DNA from: Microbacterium sp. RURRCA19A
Lineage (GTDB): Bacteria > Actinomycetota > Actinomycetes > Actinomycetales > Microbacteriaceae
Assembly (NCBI RefSeq): GCF_900156455.1
Contig: NZ_FTNQ01000002.1
Coordinates: 620,001 to 684,000, forward strand
DNA: 64,000 bases
Direction: 5' to 3'
The notes under the pieces are model-generated. The model was not told where the DNA came from. It saw only the letters and a list, made by a program, of their open reading frames with translations, and made no database searches. Positions 7,805-16,047 of the stretch are shown piece by piece. Made by a program: the position numbers and the translations under genes. Within the stretch, counting starts at the first letter, position 1. The number at the start of each line of letters is the position of its first letter.

Positions 7805-8793
7805 GCGCGCCGTCGGAGAACCCCGCCGACCTCGACCGGCAGAATCCCGAGGCCGAGATCGCCGCACGCGCCGAGGCCTACCGTAATTGGGGGCGGTGGG
7901 GCGACGACGACGTGCTCGGCACCCTCAACTTCATCGACGACGACATCCGTCGCGAAGCGGCCGCACTCGTGCGCGAGGGGCGTTCGATCTCCCTGTCGCA
8001 GCCGTTCGACACCGACGGGCCCCAGAAGGGGTGGCGCAGGCGCACCAACCCGGTGCACACGATGACCGACACGGGAACGGATGCCGAGCGCGGGAATCAG
8101 GGCTTCCCGCACGGCATCGGCGGCGCCGACGACGTCATCGCGATGCCCCTGCAGTGCTCGACCCAGTGGGACGGCCTCGGGCACATCTTCGACCACGGCT
8201 TCGCCTGGAACGGTCGCCGCGCGGGCGACGTCGTCACCAGCGACGGCGACCTCGTCACCGGTATCGAGCACGCGGCATCCGTGATCGTCTCGCGCGGCGT
8301 GCTGCTGGATGTGGGGCGTCACCTCGCCCCCGAGTCCGGTGAACTCGCCGACGGTCACGCGATCACCGTCGCCGACCTCGAGGCGTGCGCCACCGCCGAG
8401 GGAGTGCAGGTGCGCCGCGGCGACATCGTGCTGGTGCGCACCGGCCACTACACGCGCGCGCGCCGCGAGGGGTGGGGCGACTACGCGGGTGGTCCGGCTC
8501 CCGGTCTCTCCCTCACGACGGCCGGGTGGCTGCACCGCACCGAGATCGCCGCGATCGCCACCGACACCTGGGGATTCGAGGTGCGCCCCAACGAGTTCGA
8601 CGTGCCCGCGTTCCAGCCGCTGCACCAGGTCGTCATCCCCAACATGGGCCTGACGATCGGCGAGATGTGGAATCTCGACGCGCTCGCCCAGGCCTGCGCG
8701 GATGCGCGACGCTGGGAGTTCCTGCTCGCAGCGCCGCCGCTGCCGATCACCGGGGCCGTCGGTTCGCCGGTGAACCCCCTGGCTCTTCTCTAG
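7801..8793 (+). CDS. Cyclase-family (kynurenine formamidase-like) hydrolase
   Basis: A 330-residue protein of the 'putative cyclase' family, which includes bacterial kynurenine formamidases and isatin hydrolases. These are metal-dependent hydrolases that open lactones, amides or heterocycles. Family features are the early VLGTLNFI segment, the metal-site region CSTQWDGLGHIF around residue 118-129 and the C-terminal WNLDALA. It begins with a GTG overlapping the previous stop (GTGA, 7801-7804). In this operon a role in hydrolysing a lactone-like ring-cleavage intermediate is plausible. The family is confident; the substrate is inferred. Confidence 0.83.
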   Translation: MSAPSENPADLDRQNPEAEIAARAEAYRNWGRWGDDDVLGTLNFIDDDIRREAAALVREGRSISLSQPFDTDGPQKGWRRRTNPVHTMTDTGTDAERGNQGFPHGIGGADDVIAMPLQCSTQWDGLGHIFDHGFAWNGRRAGDVVTSDGDLVTGIEHAASVIVSRGVLLDVGRHLAPESGELADGHAITVADLEACATAEGVQVRRGDIVLVRTGHYTRARREGWGDYAGGPAPGLSLTTAGWLHRTEIAAIATDTWGFEVRPNEFDVPAFQPLHQVVIPNMGLTIGEMWNLDALAQACADARRWEFLLAAPPLPITGAVGSPVNPLALL

Positions 8794-8823
8794 ACCCCCG
8801 TCCCAGAACAGAGAGGTTCTGAC

Positions 8824-9957
8824 ATGACCGCCGTTCAGAAAGTCGCGATCGCCGGAGCCGGCGTCGCGGGCCTGGCCACCGCCATCTTCCTCGCGAAGGC
8901 CGGTGTCGAGGTCGATCTCTACGACGCCCAGCCCGCGCTCACGACGCGCGGCTCGGGCATCACGCTGCAGGGCAATGCGCTCCGCGTGTTCGACGAGCTC
9001 GGCGTGTGGGACGAGGTCGCCGCCGCCGGCAAGGCGTTCGAGGGTCTCAACCTCCGAGCCCCCGGCCCCGGTGCGCCGGTGGTCGCCGCGCTCCCCGACC
9101 TCAAGACCGGGGGCCCCGACTACCCGTCCACGATGGGCATGTCGCGCCCCGACCTGGCGCGGATCCTCCTCGCCGCGGCGGAGCGCCACGGCGCCCGCGT
9201 GCACTTCGGTCGGCGTGTGACCGGCCTGTCGCAGACCCACGACGGCGTCGCGGTCGAGGTCGACGGTGCTCCGGCGGGCACGTTCGATCTCCTCGTCGGT
9301 GCCGACGGTCTGCACTCCGCGGTGCGCGGGATGATCGGCATCCAGGTCTCTCCGGAGCAGACGGGTATGGGCATCTGGCGCACGTTCGTGTCGCTCCCGC
9401 CCGACGTCGACCGCAGCGAGCTGTACTACGGCGGGCCGATGTACATCGCCGGCTACACGCCCACGGGTGACGACACGATGTACGCGTTCCTCGTGGAGGC
9501 GGCGCAGGACCGCTCGCAGGTCTCTCCGGAAGAGGCCCGGCGCATCATGGTCGAGCAGTCGCGGGCCTACGACGGGCCGTGGAACCACATCCGCGCCGAC
9601 ATCGAGGCGGGAGCGGACGCCAACTACACCTGGTTCACGCGACACCTCGTCGAGGCGCCGTGGAACCGCGGCCGCGTCGTCGTCATCGGCGACGCCGCCC
9701 ACAGCTGCCCTCCCACGATCGCGCAAGGAGCGGCCCAGGGGCTCGAGGACGCGGCCGTGCTGAGCGAGCTCCTCGTCGAGCGGGATGCCGTCGACGCGGC
9801 GCTGTGGGACGCCTTCCACGAGCGCCGCGTGGCGCGGGCGAAGGCGATCGTCGACGCGTCGGTGCAGCTCGGACAGTGGCAGCTCGACGGCGTCCGCGAC
9901 GCCGACATGGGCGGCCTCATGTTCGGTGTGGCACAGCTCACGGCGGCCCGCGCGTGA
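8824..9957 (+). CDS. FAD-dependent aromatic monooxygenase (PHBH-like)
   Basis: A 377-residue class A flavoprotein monooxygenase. Visible motifs are the N-terminal dinucleotide fold GAGVAGLATA, the central VGADGLHSAVR (DG motif), and GDAAHSCPP at residues 289-297, which contacts FAD. Such enzymes use NAD(P)H and O2 to add a hydroxyl ortho or para to an existing phenolic hydroxyl. The ATG at 8824 follows an AGAGAGG site in a 30-base gap, the widest gap inside the operon apart from the one before the first FAA hydrolase. It likely prepares the aglycone for the extradiol dioxygenase encoded three genes upstream. Confidence 0.9.
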   Translation: MTAVQKVAIAGAGVAGLATAIFLAKAGVEVDLYDAQPALTTRGSGITLQGNALRVFDELGVWDEVAAAGKAFEGLNLRAPGPGAPVVAALPDLKTGGPDYPSTMGMSRPDLARILLAAAERHGARVHFGRRVTGLSQTHDGVAVEVDGAPAGTFDLLVGADGLHSAVRGMIGIQVSPEQTGMGIWRTFVSLPPDVDRSELYYGGPMYIAGYTPTGDDTMYAFLVEAAQDRSQVSPEEARRIMVEQSRAYDGPWNHIRADIEAGADANYTWFTRHLVEAPWNRGRVVVIGDAAHSCPPTIAQGAAQGLEDAAVLSELLVERDAVDAALWDAFHERRVARAKAIVDASVQLGQWQLDGVRDADMGGLMFGVAQLTAARA

Positions 9958-10979
9958 GCGCCGTCCCGGGGCACGACGTCACCGACGTCCACGCCCACCT
10001 CCTCATGCCCGGGCTCCACGCCGAGGTCGAGCGGCGCGTGCCCGACGAGGTGCAGGCCGCGGCCGACCTCGAGCTGCGCCGCAACGGGCTCGCGAGCCTG
10101 CAGGCGTCGGGCCGCATGATCGGCGAGCGCTTCCCGCGGCTGACCTCGGTCGAGGCGCGCCTGGCCGCGATGGACGCGCAGGGCGTCGACCGTCAGTGGG
10201 TCAGCCCTTCGCCCAACCACTTCTACCCGTGGGCGGGTGAGGGGCTGGCGACGTGGGCGACCGGCGAGACCAACCGCCTCATCGCCGAGCACGTCGCCCT
10301 GGCGCCCGACCGCCTCGTGGGCCTCGGCACGGTGCCGCTCCAGCACCCGCACCTCGTGGTCGACGCGCTCGACGACGCGGTGCTCGGGCGCGGGCTCGCG
10401 GGCGTGGAGATCTCGTCGTTCGCGGGCGACGTCGAGCTCAGCGACGAACGGCTCGAGCCGTTCTGGGCGCGCGCCGCGGAACTGCGCGCCGTGGTGTTCC
10501 TGCACCCCTTCGGCTGCTCGCTCGACGAGCGTCTCGACCGGTTCTACCTGTCGAACACCGTCGGGCAGCCCACCGAGAACGCCGTCGCACTCTCGCACCT
10601 CATCTTCGCGGGCGTGCTGGACCGGCATCCGGGTCTGCGTCTCATCGCCGCGCACGGCGGCGGGTACCTCCCCACCGCCATCGGTCGCTCGGACCGCGCG
10701 TGGAGGGTGCGTCCCGAGGCGCACGGCTGCGCCACGGCGCCGTCGAGCTACCTGTCGAAGCTGTGGTTCGACACCGTCGTGCACGACGAGCGCGCCCTGC
10801 GGTGGCTCGTCGAGGTGGCGGGTGCCGACCGGGTGCTGCTGGGCAGCGACTTCCCGTTCGACATGGGACTCGACGACCCCGTGGGGTTCGTCCGCGGCGC
10901 GGGAATCGCCGAGGCCGACGCCGCCTCGATCCTGGGGGGCAACGCCGAGGCGCTGCTGCGCACGCGGGTGCACGCGTGA
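9954..10979 (+). CDS. Amidohydrolase-family decarboxylase (ACMSD / gamma-resorcylate decarboxylase type)
   Basis: A 341-residue amidohydrolase-superfamily protein of the ACMSD-like group. The metal ligands appear as the HxH pair His13/His15 in VTDVHAHLL, a His in VFLHPFG, a His in IAAHGGG and the Asp of LLGSDFPFDMG. These enzymes use Zn2+ or Mn2+ for non-oxidative decarboxylation of aromatic or unsaturated acids. The start is a GTG overlapping the monooxygenase stop (GTGA, 9954-9957). It may decarboxylate a ring-cleavage product or an aromatic carboxylate such as that on an anthraquinone aglycone. Hydrolase activity is an alternative. Confidence 0.85.
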   Translation: MSAVPGHDVTDVHAHLLMPGLHAEVERRVPDEVQAAADLELRRNGLASLQASGRMIGERFPRLTSVEARLAAMDAQGVDRQWVSPSPNHFYPWAGEGLATWATGETNRLIAEHVALAPDRLVGLGTVPLQHPHLVVDALDDAVLGRGLAGVEISSFAGDVELSDERLEPFWARAAELRAVVFLHPFGCSLDERLDRFYLSNTVGQPTENAVALSHLIFAGVLDRHPGLRLIAAHGGGYLPTAIGRSDRAWRVRPEAHGCATAPSSYLSKLWFDTVVHDERALRWLVEVAGADRVLLGSDFPFDMGLDDPVGFVRGAGIAEADAASILGGNAEALLRTRVHA

Positions 10980-11977
10980 GGGTCGCGCGCTGGGTCGACG
11001 GCGCCGATGTGGGCGAAGGGTTCGTCGTCGGTTCCGAGGTCGTGCCGTTCCCCGATGGGCTGCGGGTGGCCGAGGTGCTCGCGCAGGGTCTCGCTGCTGC
11101 GTCGGCACTGTACGAGCGTCGGTATGCGGCCACGGCGCGGCCGCTGTCCGGCGTCCGCCTGCTCGCCCCGCTCGTGCCGGCCTCGATCCGTGACTTCGTC
11201 GCGTTCGAGGAGCACGTCGAAGGGGTGAGCGCATCGGTCGACGGCAAGAGCGAGGTCGTGCCCGAGTGGTACGAAGCCCCGACGTTCTACTTCACCAACC
11301 CGCACACGGTCCGCGCGACGGGCGACGTCGTGACGATCCCCGAGACTCAGCGCCTCGACGTCGAGCTGGAGCTGGCCGCGGTCATCGGCGGGGTGGCCGG
11401 GTCGGACGGGGAGAACCTGGATGCCACGGCCGCCGACGCCCACATCTTCGGCTACACCGTGATGAACGACTGGTCGGCGCGCGACCTGCAGTCGCGGGAG
11501 ATGAAGGTGCGGCTCGGGCCCGCGAAGGGCAAGGACTTCGCGATGACGCTCGGACCGTGGATCGTCACGGCCGACGAGCTCGCACCGTTCGTGGACACCG
11601 ACGGATTCCTCGCGGTGCGCGCCGAGCTGTACGTCAACGACGAGCTGATCGGCGAGGACCTCGTGTCGAACATGGGCTGGCCGTTCCCCGAGCTGGTGGC
11701 GTACGCCGCGCGGAACTCCATCGTCGTGCCGGGCGACGTGCTCGGCTCGGGCACGGTCGGCAACGGCGGGTGCCTCGGCGAGCTGTGGGGGCGTCGTGGA
11801 TCGTTCGACCCGCGGCCGCTCGAGCCCGGCGACGAGGTGCGCATGGTGATCGAGGGCGTCGGCGAGATCGTCAACGTCGTCGGGGAACGCGTACCCGCCC
11901 CGGAGCTGCCGCGGGCGCGGGTGCGTTCGCGCGCGCGGCACCGCGCCGACGTCGCGGGATCCCCGGCCGGGCGATGA
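10976..11977 (+). CDS. FAA hydrolase-family protein (second copy)
   Basis: A 333-residue FAH-superfamily member with the catalytic-domain features DVELELAAVIG, MNDWSARDLQ and GKDFAMTLGPWIV (Lys near the metal site). It is longer at the N terminus and closer to classical fumarylacetoacetase-like hydrolases than the enzyme at 6857. It would cleave a C-C bond in the acyl-pyruvate-like product of ring opening. The GTG start overlaps the amidohydrolase stop (GTGA, 10976-10979) and its own stop overlaps the SDR start (ATGA). An Arg-rich tail (RARVRSRARHR) is unusual but could simply reflect high GC. Confidence 0.87.
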   Translation: MRVARWVDGADVGEGFVVGSEVVPFPDGLRVAEVLAQGLAAASALYERRYAATARPLSGVRLLAPLVPASIRDFVAFEEHVEGVSASVDGKSEVVPEWYEAPTFYFTNPHTVRATGDVVTIPETQRLDVELELAAVIGGVAGSDGENLDATAADAHIFGYTVMNDWSARDLQSREMKVRLGPAKGKDFAMTLGPWIVTADELAPFVDTDGFLAVRAELYVNDELIGEDLVSNMGWPFPELVAYAARNSIVVPGDVLGSGTVGNGGCLGELWGRRGSFDPRPLEPGDEVRMVIEGVGEIVNVVGERVPAPELPRARVRSRARHRADVAGSPAGR

Positions 11978-12750
11978 CGGACCTGCGCCTGCCGGGCATC
12001 GAGGGTCACCTGTTCGTCGTGACGGGGGCCGGAGGCGGTCAGGGGGCGGAGGAGGCGCTGACGCTCGTCGCCGCCGGGGCCGACGTCATCGCCGTCGACC
12101 TGGCCGACGACGCTCCCGAGATGCGCGAGCGCGCGGCGCCTCTCGCGGGCTCGCTCGAGTACCGGCGCCTCGACGTCGCATCCGAGGGGGACTGGGCCGC
12201 GCTCGCTCACTCCCTCGACGGCCGGCGCGTGCGCGGTATCGTCAACAACGCCGGCATCACGCATCGCGCCCGCATCGGCGAGCTCGACCGCGCCGACTGG
12301 GACCGTGTGTTCGCCGTCAATGTCACGGGCGCGATGCTCGGCATCCAGGCTCTTCTTCCTCTCATGGATGCCGGCTCCTCGATCGTCAACATCGGATCGG
12401 TGGCGGGACTCACCGGGCATTACACGGCGGCGTACACGGCGAGCAAGTGGGCGCTGCGGGGACTCACGCACGCGAGTGTGACGGAACTCGGGCCCCGCGG
12501 CATCCGGGTGAATCTCGTGCATCCGGGCTTCATCCGCACCCCGATGACCGCGTCGGCATCGCCCGTGTTCGCGGAGGCGAACAGCGCGATCATTCCGCTG
12601 CACCGGGTCGGCGAGGCGACCGAGGTCGCCGACGTGGTCGCGTTCCTCCTCTCGGATGCCGCGGCGTTCCTCACCGGTGCGGAGATCGGCGTCGACGGCG
12701 GCCAGGCGCTGTCGGGGGCGGCGACCGTGCTCTCGGACGCCCTCCGCTAA
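11974..12750 (+). CDS. Short-chain dehydrogenase/reductase (SDR)
   Basis: A 258-residue classical SDR. It shows the cofactor motif TGAGGGQG (glycine-rich loop near residue 17), NNAG, the active-site Ser in NIGSVAGL, and YTASK with the catalytic Tyr and Lys. The C terminus contains the usual GAEIGVDGG. It oxidises or reduces a hydroxyl or keto group with NAD(P)(H). It is the last gene of the operon that begins at 5806 and starts with an ATGA overlap (11974-11977). It may act on a ring-fission intermediate or on the released sugar; the sequence does not decide. Confidence 0.9.
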   Translation: MTDLRLPGIEGHLFVVTGAGGGQGAEEALTLVAAGADVIAVDLADDAPEMRERAAPLAGSLEYRRLDVASEGDWAALAHSLDGRRVRGIVNNAGITHRARIGELDRADWDRVFAVNVTGAMLGIQALLPLMDAGSSIVNIGSVAGLTGHYTAAYTASKWALRGLTHASVTELGPRGIRVNLVHPGFIRTPMTASASPVFAEANSAIIPLHRVGEATEVADVVAFLLSDAAAFLTGAEIGVDGGQALSGAATVLSDALR

Positions 12751-12769
12751 TGTTGAAAATCGACATAAG
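12747..12769. promoter_or_regulatory. Imperfect palindrome overlapping the MFS/oxidase promoter
   Basis: CTAATGTTG, five bases, then CGACATAAG: seven of nine positions pair as an inverted repeat. The left 14 bases match the element at 2508-2521 in 12 positions. It covers the -35 box (12753-12758) and part of the spacer, an ideal place for a repressor. The ROK regulator at 2533-3807 is the most obvious candidate; this is inference. Confidence 0.5.
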
Positions 12770-12780
12770 TCGGGTATGAT
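12753..12780 (+). promoter_or_regulatory. Sigma70-type promoter for the MFS/oxidase operon
   Basis: TTGAAA at 12753-12758 and TATGAT at 12775-12780 are separated by 16 bases, close to the housekeeping consensus. The predicted start near 12787 leaves a leader of about 95 bases before the ATG at 12881. It begins right after the SDR stop, so the transporter and oxidase can be expressed separately from the aromatic operon. Confidence 0.6.
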
Positions 12781-12880
12781 CGTCGTGACGTCGGGGCCCA
12801 TCGGGTCCGTTCGCCCGGTGAGGGAGCCGGAGCGGCACATACGGTCGCGTCGATCGCCCGGTCGTACGGGCGCCCCACGC

Positions 12881-14380
12881 ATGACTCTCTCTCCCGCACG
12901 CGTCCGCATCCTCGTGGCCGCCCTCCTGGTGGTGTCGTTCCTCGGCGCCCTCGACCACACCGTGGTCTCGACCTCGCTCGCCACGATCGCCGGCGACCTC
13001 GGCGCGCTCGAGCACATGAGCTGGATCATGGTCGGCTACACCCTCGCCGCCACCGTGATGCTGCCGGTGCTCGGCAAGCTCGCCGACGTCATCGGACCGC
13101 GGAGCGTGTTCCTCGTGTCCCTCGGGCTGTTCCTCGTCGCCTCGCTGGGGTGCGGGTTCGCCCCCGACCTCGGCTGGCTGGTCGCCGCCCGAGTGGTGCA
13201 GGGTCTCGGTTCCGCGGGACTGCAGCTCATGTCGCAGACGATCATCGCCCGCGTCACGAGTCCCCGTCAGCGGCCGCGCTACATGTCGATCATCGGCGCC
13301 GCCTTCCCGATCGCGATCGTCGTGGGACCCGTGGTCGGCGGTCTCATCACCGACTTCTGGGGTTGGTCGTGGGTGTTCTGGATCAACATCCCGGTCGGTG
13401 TCGCCGCGCTCGCGCTCGCCCTCGTCGCCCTCCCGCGCCTCCCGGGCGGGGCCCGGCCGCGCTTCGACATCGCCGGCTCGACCGTCTTCACCGGGACCCT
13501 CGTCGCCCTCGTCCTCGCCGTCACCTGGATCGGCGACGACGCCCTGCGCCCCGCGGCGCTGGTCTGCGCCGCCGGGACGGCGGTCGGCATCCTCGCCCTC
13601 GTGGCGGTCGAGCGGCGTGCCGCCGAGCCGATCCTCCCCCCGCGCATCCTGCGACACCGCACGATCCTCGTGTGCCTCGGTCTGTCGCTGGTCGTGGGCG
13701 CGGGACTGTTCGCGATCGTGGCGTACGTGCCCACCTACATCCAGATGGCGTATCGCACGACCGCGACCGTCTCGGGGCTCGTGCCCATCGCGACCGTTCT
13801 CGGCATGCTCGTCAGCACCCTGCTCACCGGGTGGCTCGTGAGCCGGTCGGGACGCTACCGCGCGTACCCGGTGATCGGCACGGTCCTCGCCGCCGCCGGA
13901 CTCACCGCCATGGCGGTGCTGCCGGTGGACGCACCCCTGTGGGCGCCGATGGTCGTCATGGCCGTCGTCGGCATCGGCACGGGTGCGTTCACGAACCTCA
14001 TCTTCGCCGTCGTCCAGAGCGCCGCCGCCCCGTCCGACCTGGGCGCCGTCACGGCGACGACGAACCTCGTGCGCCAGATCGGCTCCGCCGTGGGAACCGC
14101 GATCGTCGGCGGCATCGTCGGCTTCGGTGTCGCGGCGAACCTCCCGATCGGCCTGGATGCCGACACCCTCACGCCCGCCGTGGCCCGGGCCGCGGCCGAG
14201 AGCGTGCGCGATGAGATCGCCGCCGTCTACCACGACGTCTTCGCCCCGGTGTTCCTCGGCCTCGCGGTCGTGTACGTGGGCGGGATCGTCCTCGCGCTGC
14301 TCCTGCCCGCGGGACGCCTCTCCGACGAGGCCCCCGCGTCCGCCCCCGCCCGGTCGGCCGCCGACCGCCAGCCCGCCTGA
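12881..14380 (+). CDS. MFS transporter, DHA2 (14-TM drug:H+ antiporter-like) family
   Basis: A 499-residue membrane protein with about 14 predicted transmembrane segments. It carries the DHA2 signatures LDHTVVSTSLATIAGDL near the start, the loop LGKLADVIGPR and the motif C region GPVVGGLITDFWGWSWVFWINIP. Although DHA2 proteins are often exporters, members in catabolic loci also import aromatic compounds. Being co-transcribed with a C-glycoside oxidase, it may take up the C-glycoside or expel toxic aglycone. The ATG at 12881 is chosen because the first membrane helix follows immediately; no strong ribosome site is visible. Confidence 0.85.
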   Translation: MTLSPARVRILVAALLVVSFLGALDHTVVSTSLATIAGDLGALEHMSWIMVGYTLAATVMLPVLGKLADVIGPRSVFLVSLGLFLVASLGCGFAPDLGWLVAARVVQGLGSAGLQLMSQTIIARVTSPRQRPRYMSIIGAAFPIAIVVGPVVGGLITDFWGWSWVFWINIPVGVAALALALVALPRLPGGARPRFDIAGSTVFTGTLVALVLAVTWIGDDALRPAALVCAAGTAVGILALVAVERRAAEPILPPRILRHRTILVCLGLSLVVGAGLFAIVAYVPTYIQMAYRTTATVSGLVPIATVLGMLVSTLLTGWLVSRSGRYRAYPVIGTVLAAAGLTAMAVLPVDAPLWAPMVVMAVVGIGTGAFTNLIFAVVQSAAAPSDLGAVTATTNLVRQIGSAVGTAIVGGIVGFGVAANLPIGLDADTLTPAVARAAAESVRDEIAAVYHDVFAPVFLGLAVVYVGGIVLALLLPAGRLSDEAPASAPARSAADRQPA

Positions 14381-14396
14381 TCTCGAAGGAGAGACC

Positions 14397-15968
14397 ATGT
14401 CCGACACCCCCACGATCGCCGTCGTCGGCAGCGGGCCCATCGGTGCCGCGTACGCGCGGGTGCTGCTGGAGTCGCTTCCGCATGCGCGCGTCCTCATGTT
14501 CGAGGCCGGCCCCCAGGTGACCGAGCGCCCCGGAGAGAGCGTGCGCAACATCGCCGACCCCGATGAGAAGGCCCGCGCCCGCGAGAGGTCGCAAGGGCCG
14601 CAGGCGGGGGAGTACCGCGACTCGCTCGGGCTCCCTTCCGGGACCATCGTCGAGGGGATGTTCACGGCGCGTCAGGGCACGCACCTGCTCGACTTCGGTG
14701 GCGAGGGCTCCGCGCACGCCGCGGCGTTCCCCGCCGCCGCGGCCGCCACGAACGTCGGGGGTCAGGGCGCGCACTGGACCTGCGCGATCCCACGCCCGGC
14801 GTTCAGCGAGAAGCTCGACTTCATCGCCGATGACGAATGGGAGGAGCTCGTCTCGACCGCGGAGGACCTGCTGCACAAGCAGAGCGCGGCGTTCTCCGAC
14901 TCGCCCGTCGGCGCGGCCATCCGTACGCTGCTCGACCACGAGTTCGGTGCCGAGCTCCCCGAGGGGTACGGCGTGAGCACGCTGCCCGTCGCCGGCGACC
15001 CGCAACCCGACGGCACGATGCGCTGGGCCGGCACCGACACGGTGCTGGGTCCGATCATCGAGGAGGGCACCGACACCGCGGCCCGCTTCGAACTGCGTGA
15101 CCTCACTCTCGTCCGGCGCATCGAGCACGACGGCGCACGCGTGCGGGGCGTGGTCGTCGAAGACCTTCGCACGCGCGAAGAGTCGTTCGTCGCGGCCGAT
15201 GCCGTCGTCGTCGCCGCGGACGCGTTCCGCTCGCCGCAGCTGCTCTGGGCCTCGGGCATCCGCCCGGCGCCCCTCGGCCGGTACCTCACCGAGCATCACG
15301 TCGTCATCGCCACCGTCGTGCTCGACGGCGAGCGCATGAGCGAGCTCGTCTCCGACGACGAGCTGCAGGCCGAGCTGGACCGGCGCGCGATGAACCCCGC
15401 CGATCCCGTCGCGGCGGTCAATCGCATCCCGTTCTCCGAGCCCGAGCACCCGTACTCGGCGCAGATCATGTACGCCGAGACCCCTCCGTTCCCGCTGGAC
15501 CCCGACCACCCCGCCGCGGGCAACCGGTGGGGGTACATCAACATGGGCTTCGGCGTGCGGAAGTTCCCGCGCGTCGAGGACGGTGTGACGTTCAACGACG
15601 ACGAGCTCGACTACCGCGGCCTCCCAAACTTCACGATCGAGTACGCCCTCACCGAGCGGGAGGATGCCGAGATCGCGCAGGCGACCGAGCGGCTGCGGCG
15701 CGCCGGCGCGGCGCTGGGCTCGTTCATCGCCGAGCCCCGGCTCCTCCCGAACGGCTCGAGCCTGCACTTCATGGGGACGATGCGCGCCGGCACCGACCCG
15801 GCCACCTCGGTCGCCGACCCGTACTCCCACGTGTGGGGGTTCGAGAACCTCGTGGTCGGCGGTAACGGCGTGATCCCCACCGCGAACACGATGAACCCGA
15901 CGCTGACGAGCGTCGCGATCGCCGTCCGCGGTGCCCGCCGCCTCGCCGAGGAGCTCGCCGCATCCTGA
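14397..15968 (+). CDS. GMC oxidoreductase, CarA/pyranose-oxidase-like C-glycoside 3-oxidase candidate
   Basis: A 523-residue FAD enzyme of the glucose-methanol-choline family. The N-terminal ADP-binding fold shows VVGSGPIGAAYARVL. GGQGAHWTCAIP contains His126, equivalent by motif to the flavin-contacting T-H-W of pyranose oxidases. The C-terminal pair His457 (SSLHFMG) and Asn500 (ANTMNPT) match the pyranose-oxidase catalytic His/Asn. Known relatives in Microbacterium (CarA) oxidise the C3 hydroxyl of C-linked glucose, which labilises the C-C bond for deglycosidase. The ribosome site AAGGAG sits at 14385-14390. The deglycosidase beta gene 12 kb away supports this assignment over a generic sugar oxidase. 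Confidence 0.82.
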   Translation: MSDTPTIAVVGSGPIGAAYARVLLESLPHARVLMFEAGPQVTERPGESVRNIADPDEKARARERSQGPQAGEYRDSLGLPSGTIVEGMFTARQGTHLLDFGGEGSAHAAAFPAAAAATNVGGQGAHWTCAIPRPAFSEKLDFIADDEWEELVSTAEDLLHKQSAAFSDSPVGAAIRTLLDHEFGAELPEGYGVSTLPVAGDPQPDGTMRWAGTDTVLGPIIEEGTDTAARFELRDLTLVRRIEHDGARVRGVVVEDLRTREESFVAADAVVVAADAFRSPQLLWASGIRPAPLGRYLTEHHVVIATVVLDGERMSELVSDDELQAELDRRAMNPADPVAAVNRIPFSEPEHPYSAQIMYAETPPFPLDPDHPAAGNRWGYINMGFGVRKFPRVEDGVTFNDDELDYRGLPNFTIEYALTEREDAEIAQATERLRRAGAALGSFIAEPRLLPNGSSLHFMGTMRAGTDPATSVADPYSHVWGFENLVVGGNGVIPTANTMNPTLTSVAIAVRGARRLAEELAAS

Positions 15969-15974
15969 CGGGGG

Positions 15975-16038
15975 GCGTGAGTCGCCAGAATTTGTCGCTT
16001 CTCGGCCGGCCGAGGCGACACATCCCGGCGACTCACGC
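15975..16038. repeat. 64-bp intergenic palindromic element
   Basis: Outer arms GCGTGAGTCGCC (15975-15986) and its exact complement (16027-16038) enclose inner arms TGTCGC/GCGACA and a CTCGGCC/GGCCGAG core. The whole can fold into one long hairpin. It follows the oxidase stop by six bases and could terminate that operon. Its size and architecture resemble the 65-bp elements at 28162 and 50557, though the sequence differs. Confidence 0.65.
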
Positions 16039-16047
16039 GCGGGGATA

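Noticed and set aside
7108..9819. Very long open frame on the minus strand (about 900 codons) opposite FAA hydrolase, cyclase and monooxygenase genes
   Set aside because: It is an antisense shadow of high-GC coding sequence: composition is Arg/Val/Asp/Gly-rich with no motifs, while the plus-strand frames have complete family motifs and overlapping starts.
12671..14665. Minus-strand frame of about 660 codons opposite the MFS transporter
   Set aside because: It is dominated by Asp/Gly/His/Arg repeats that mirror hydrophobic codons on the other strand; no protein features.
1..16000. C-glycoside locus as a mobile genomic island
   Set aside because: No integrase, transposase, attachment repeat or tRNA boundary is visible and base composition looks like the flanks. 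The left end lies outside the window, so an island cannot be excluded, only not supported.
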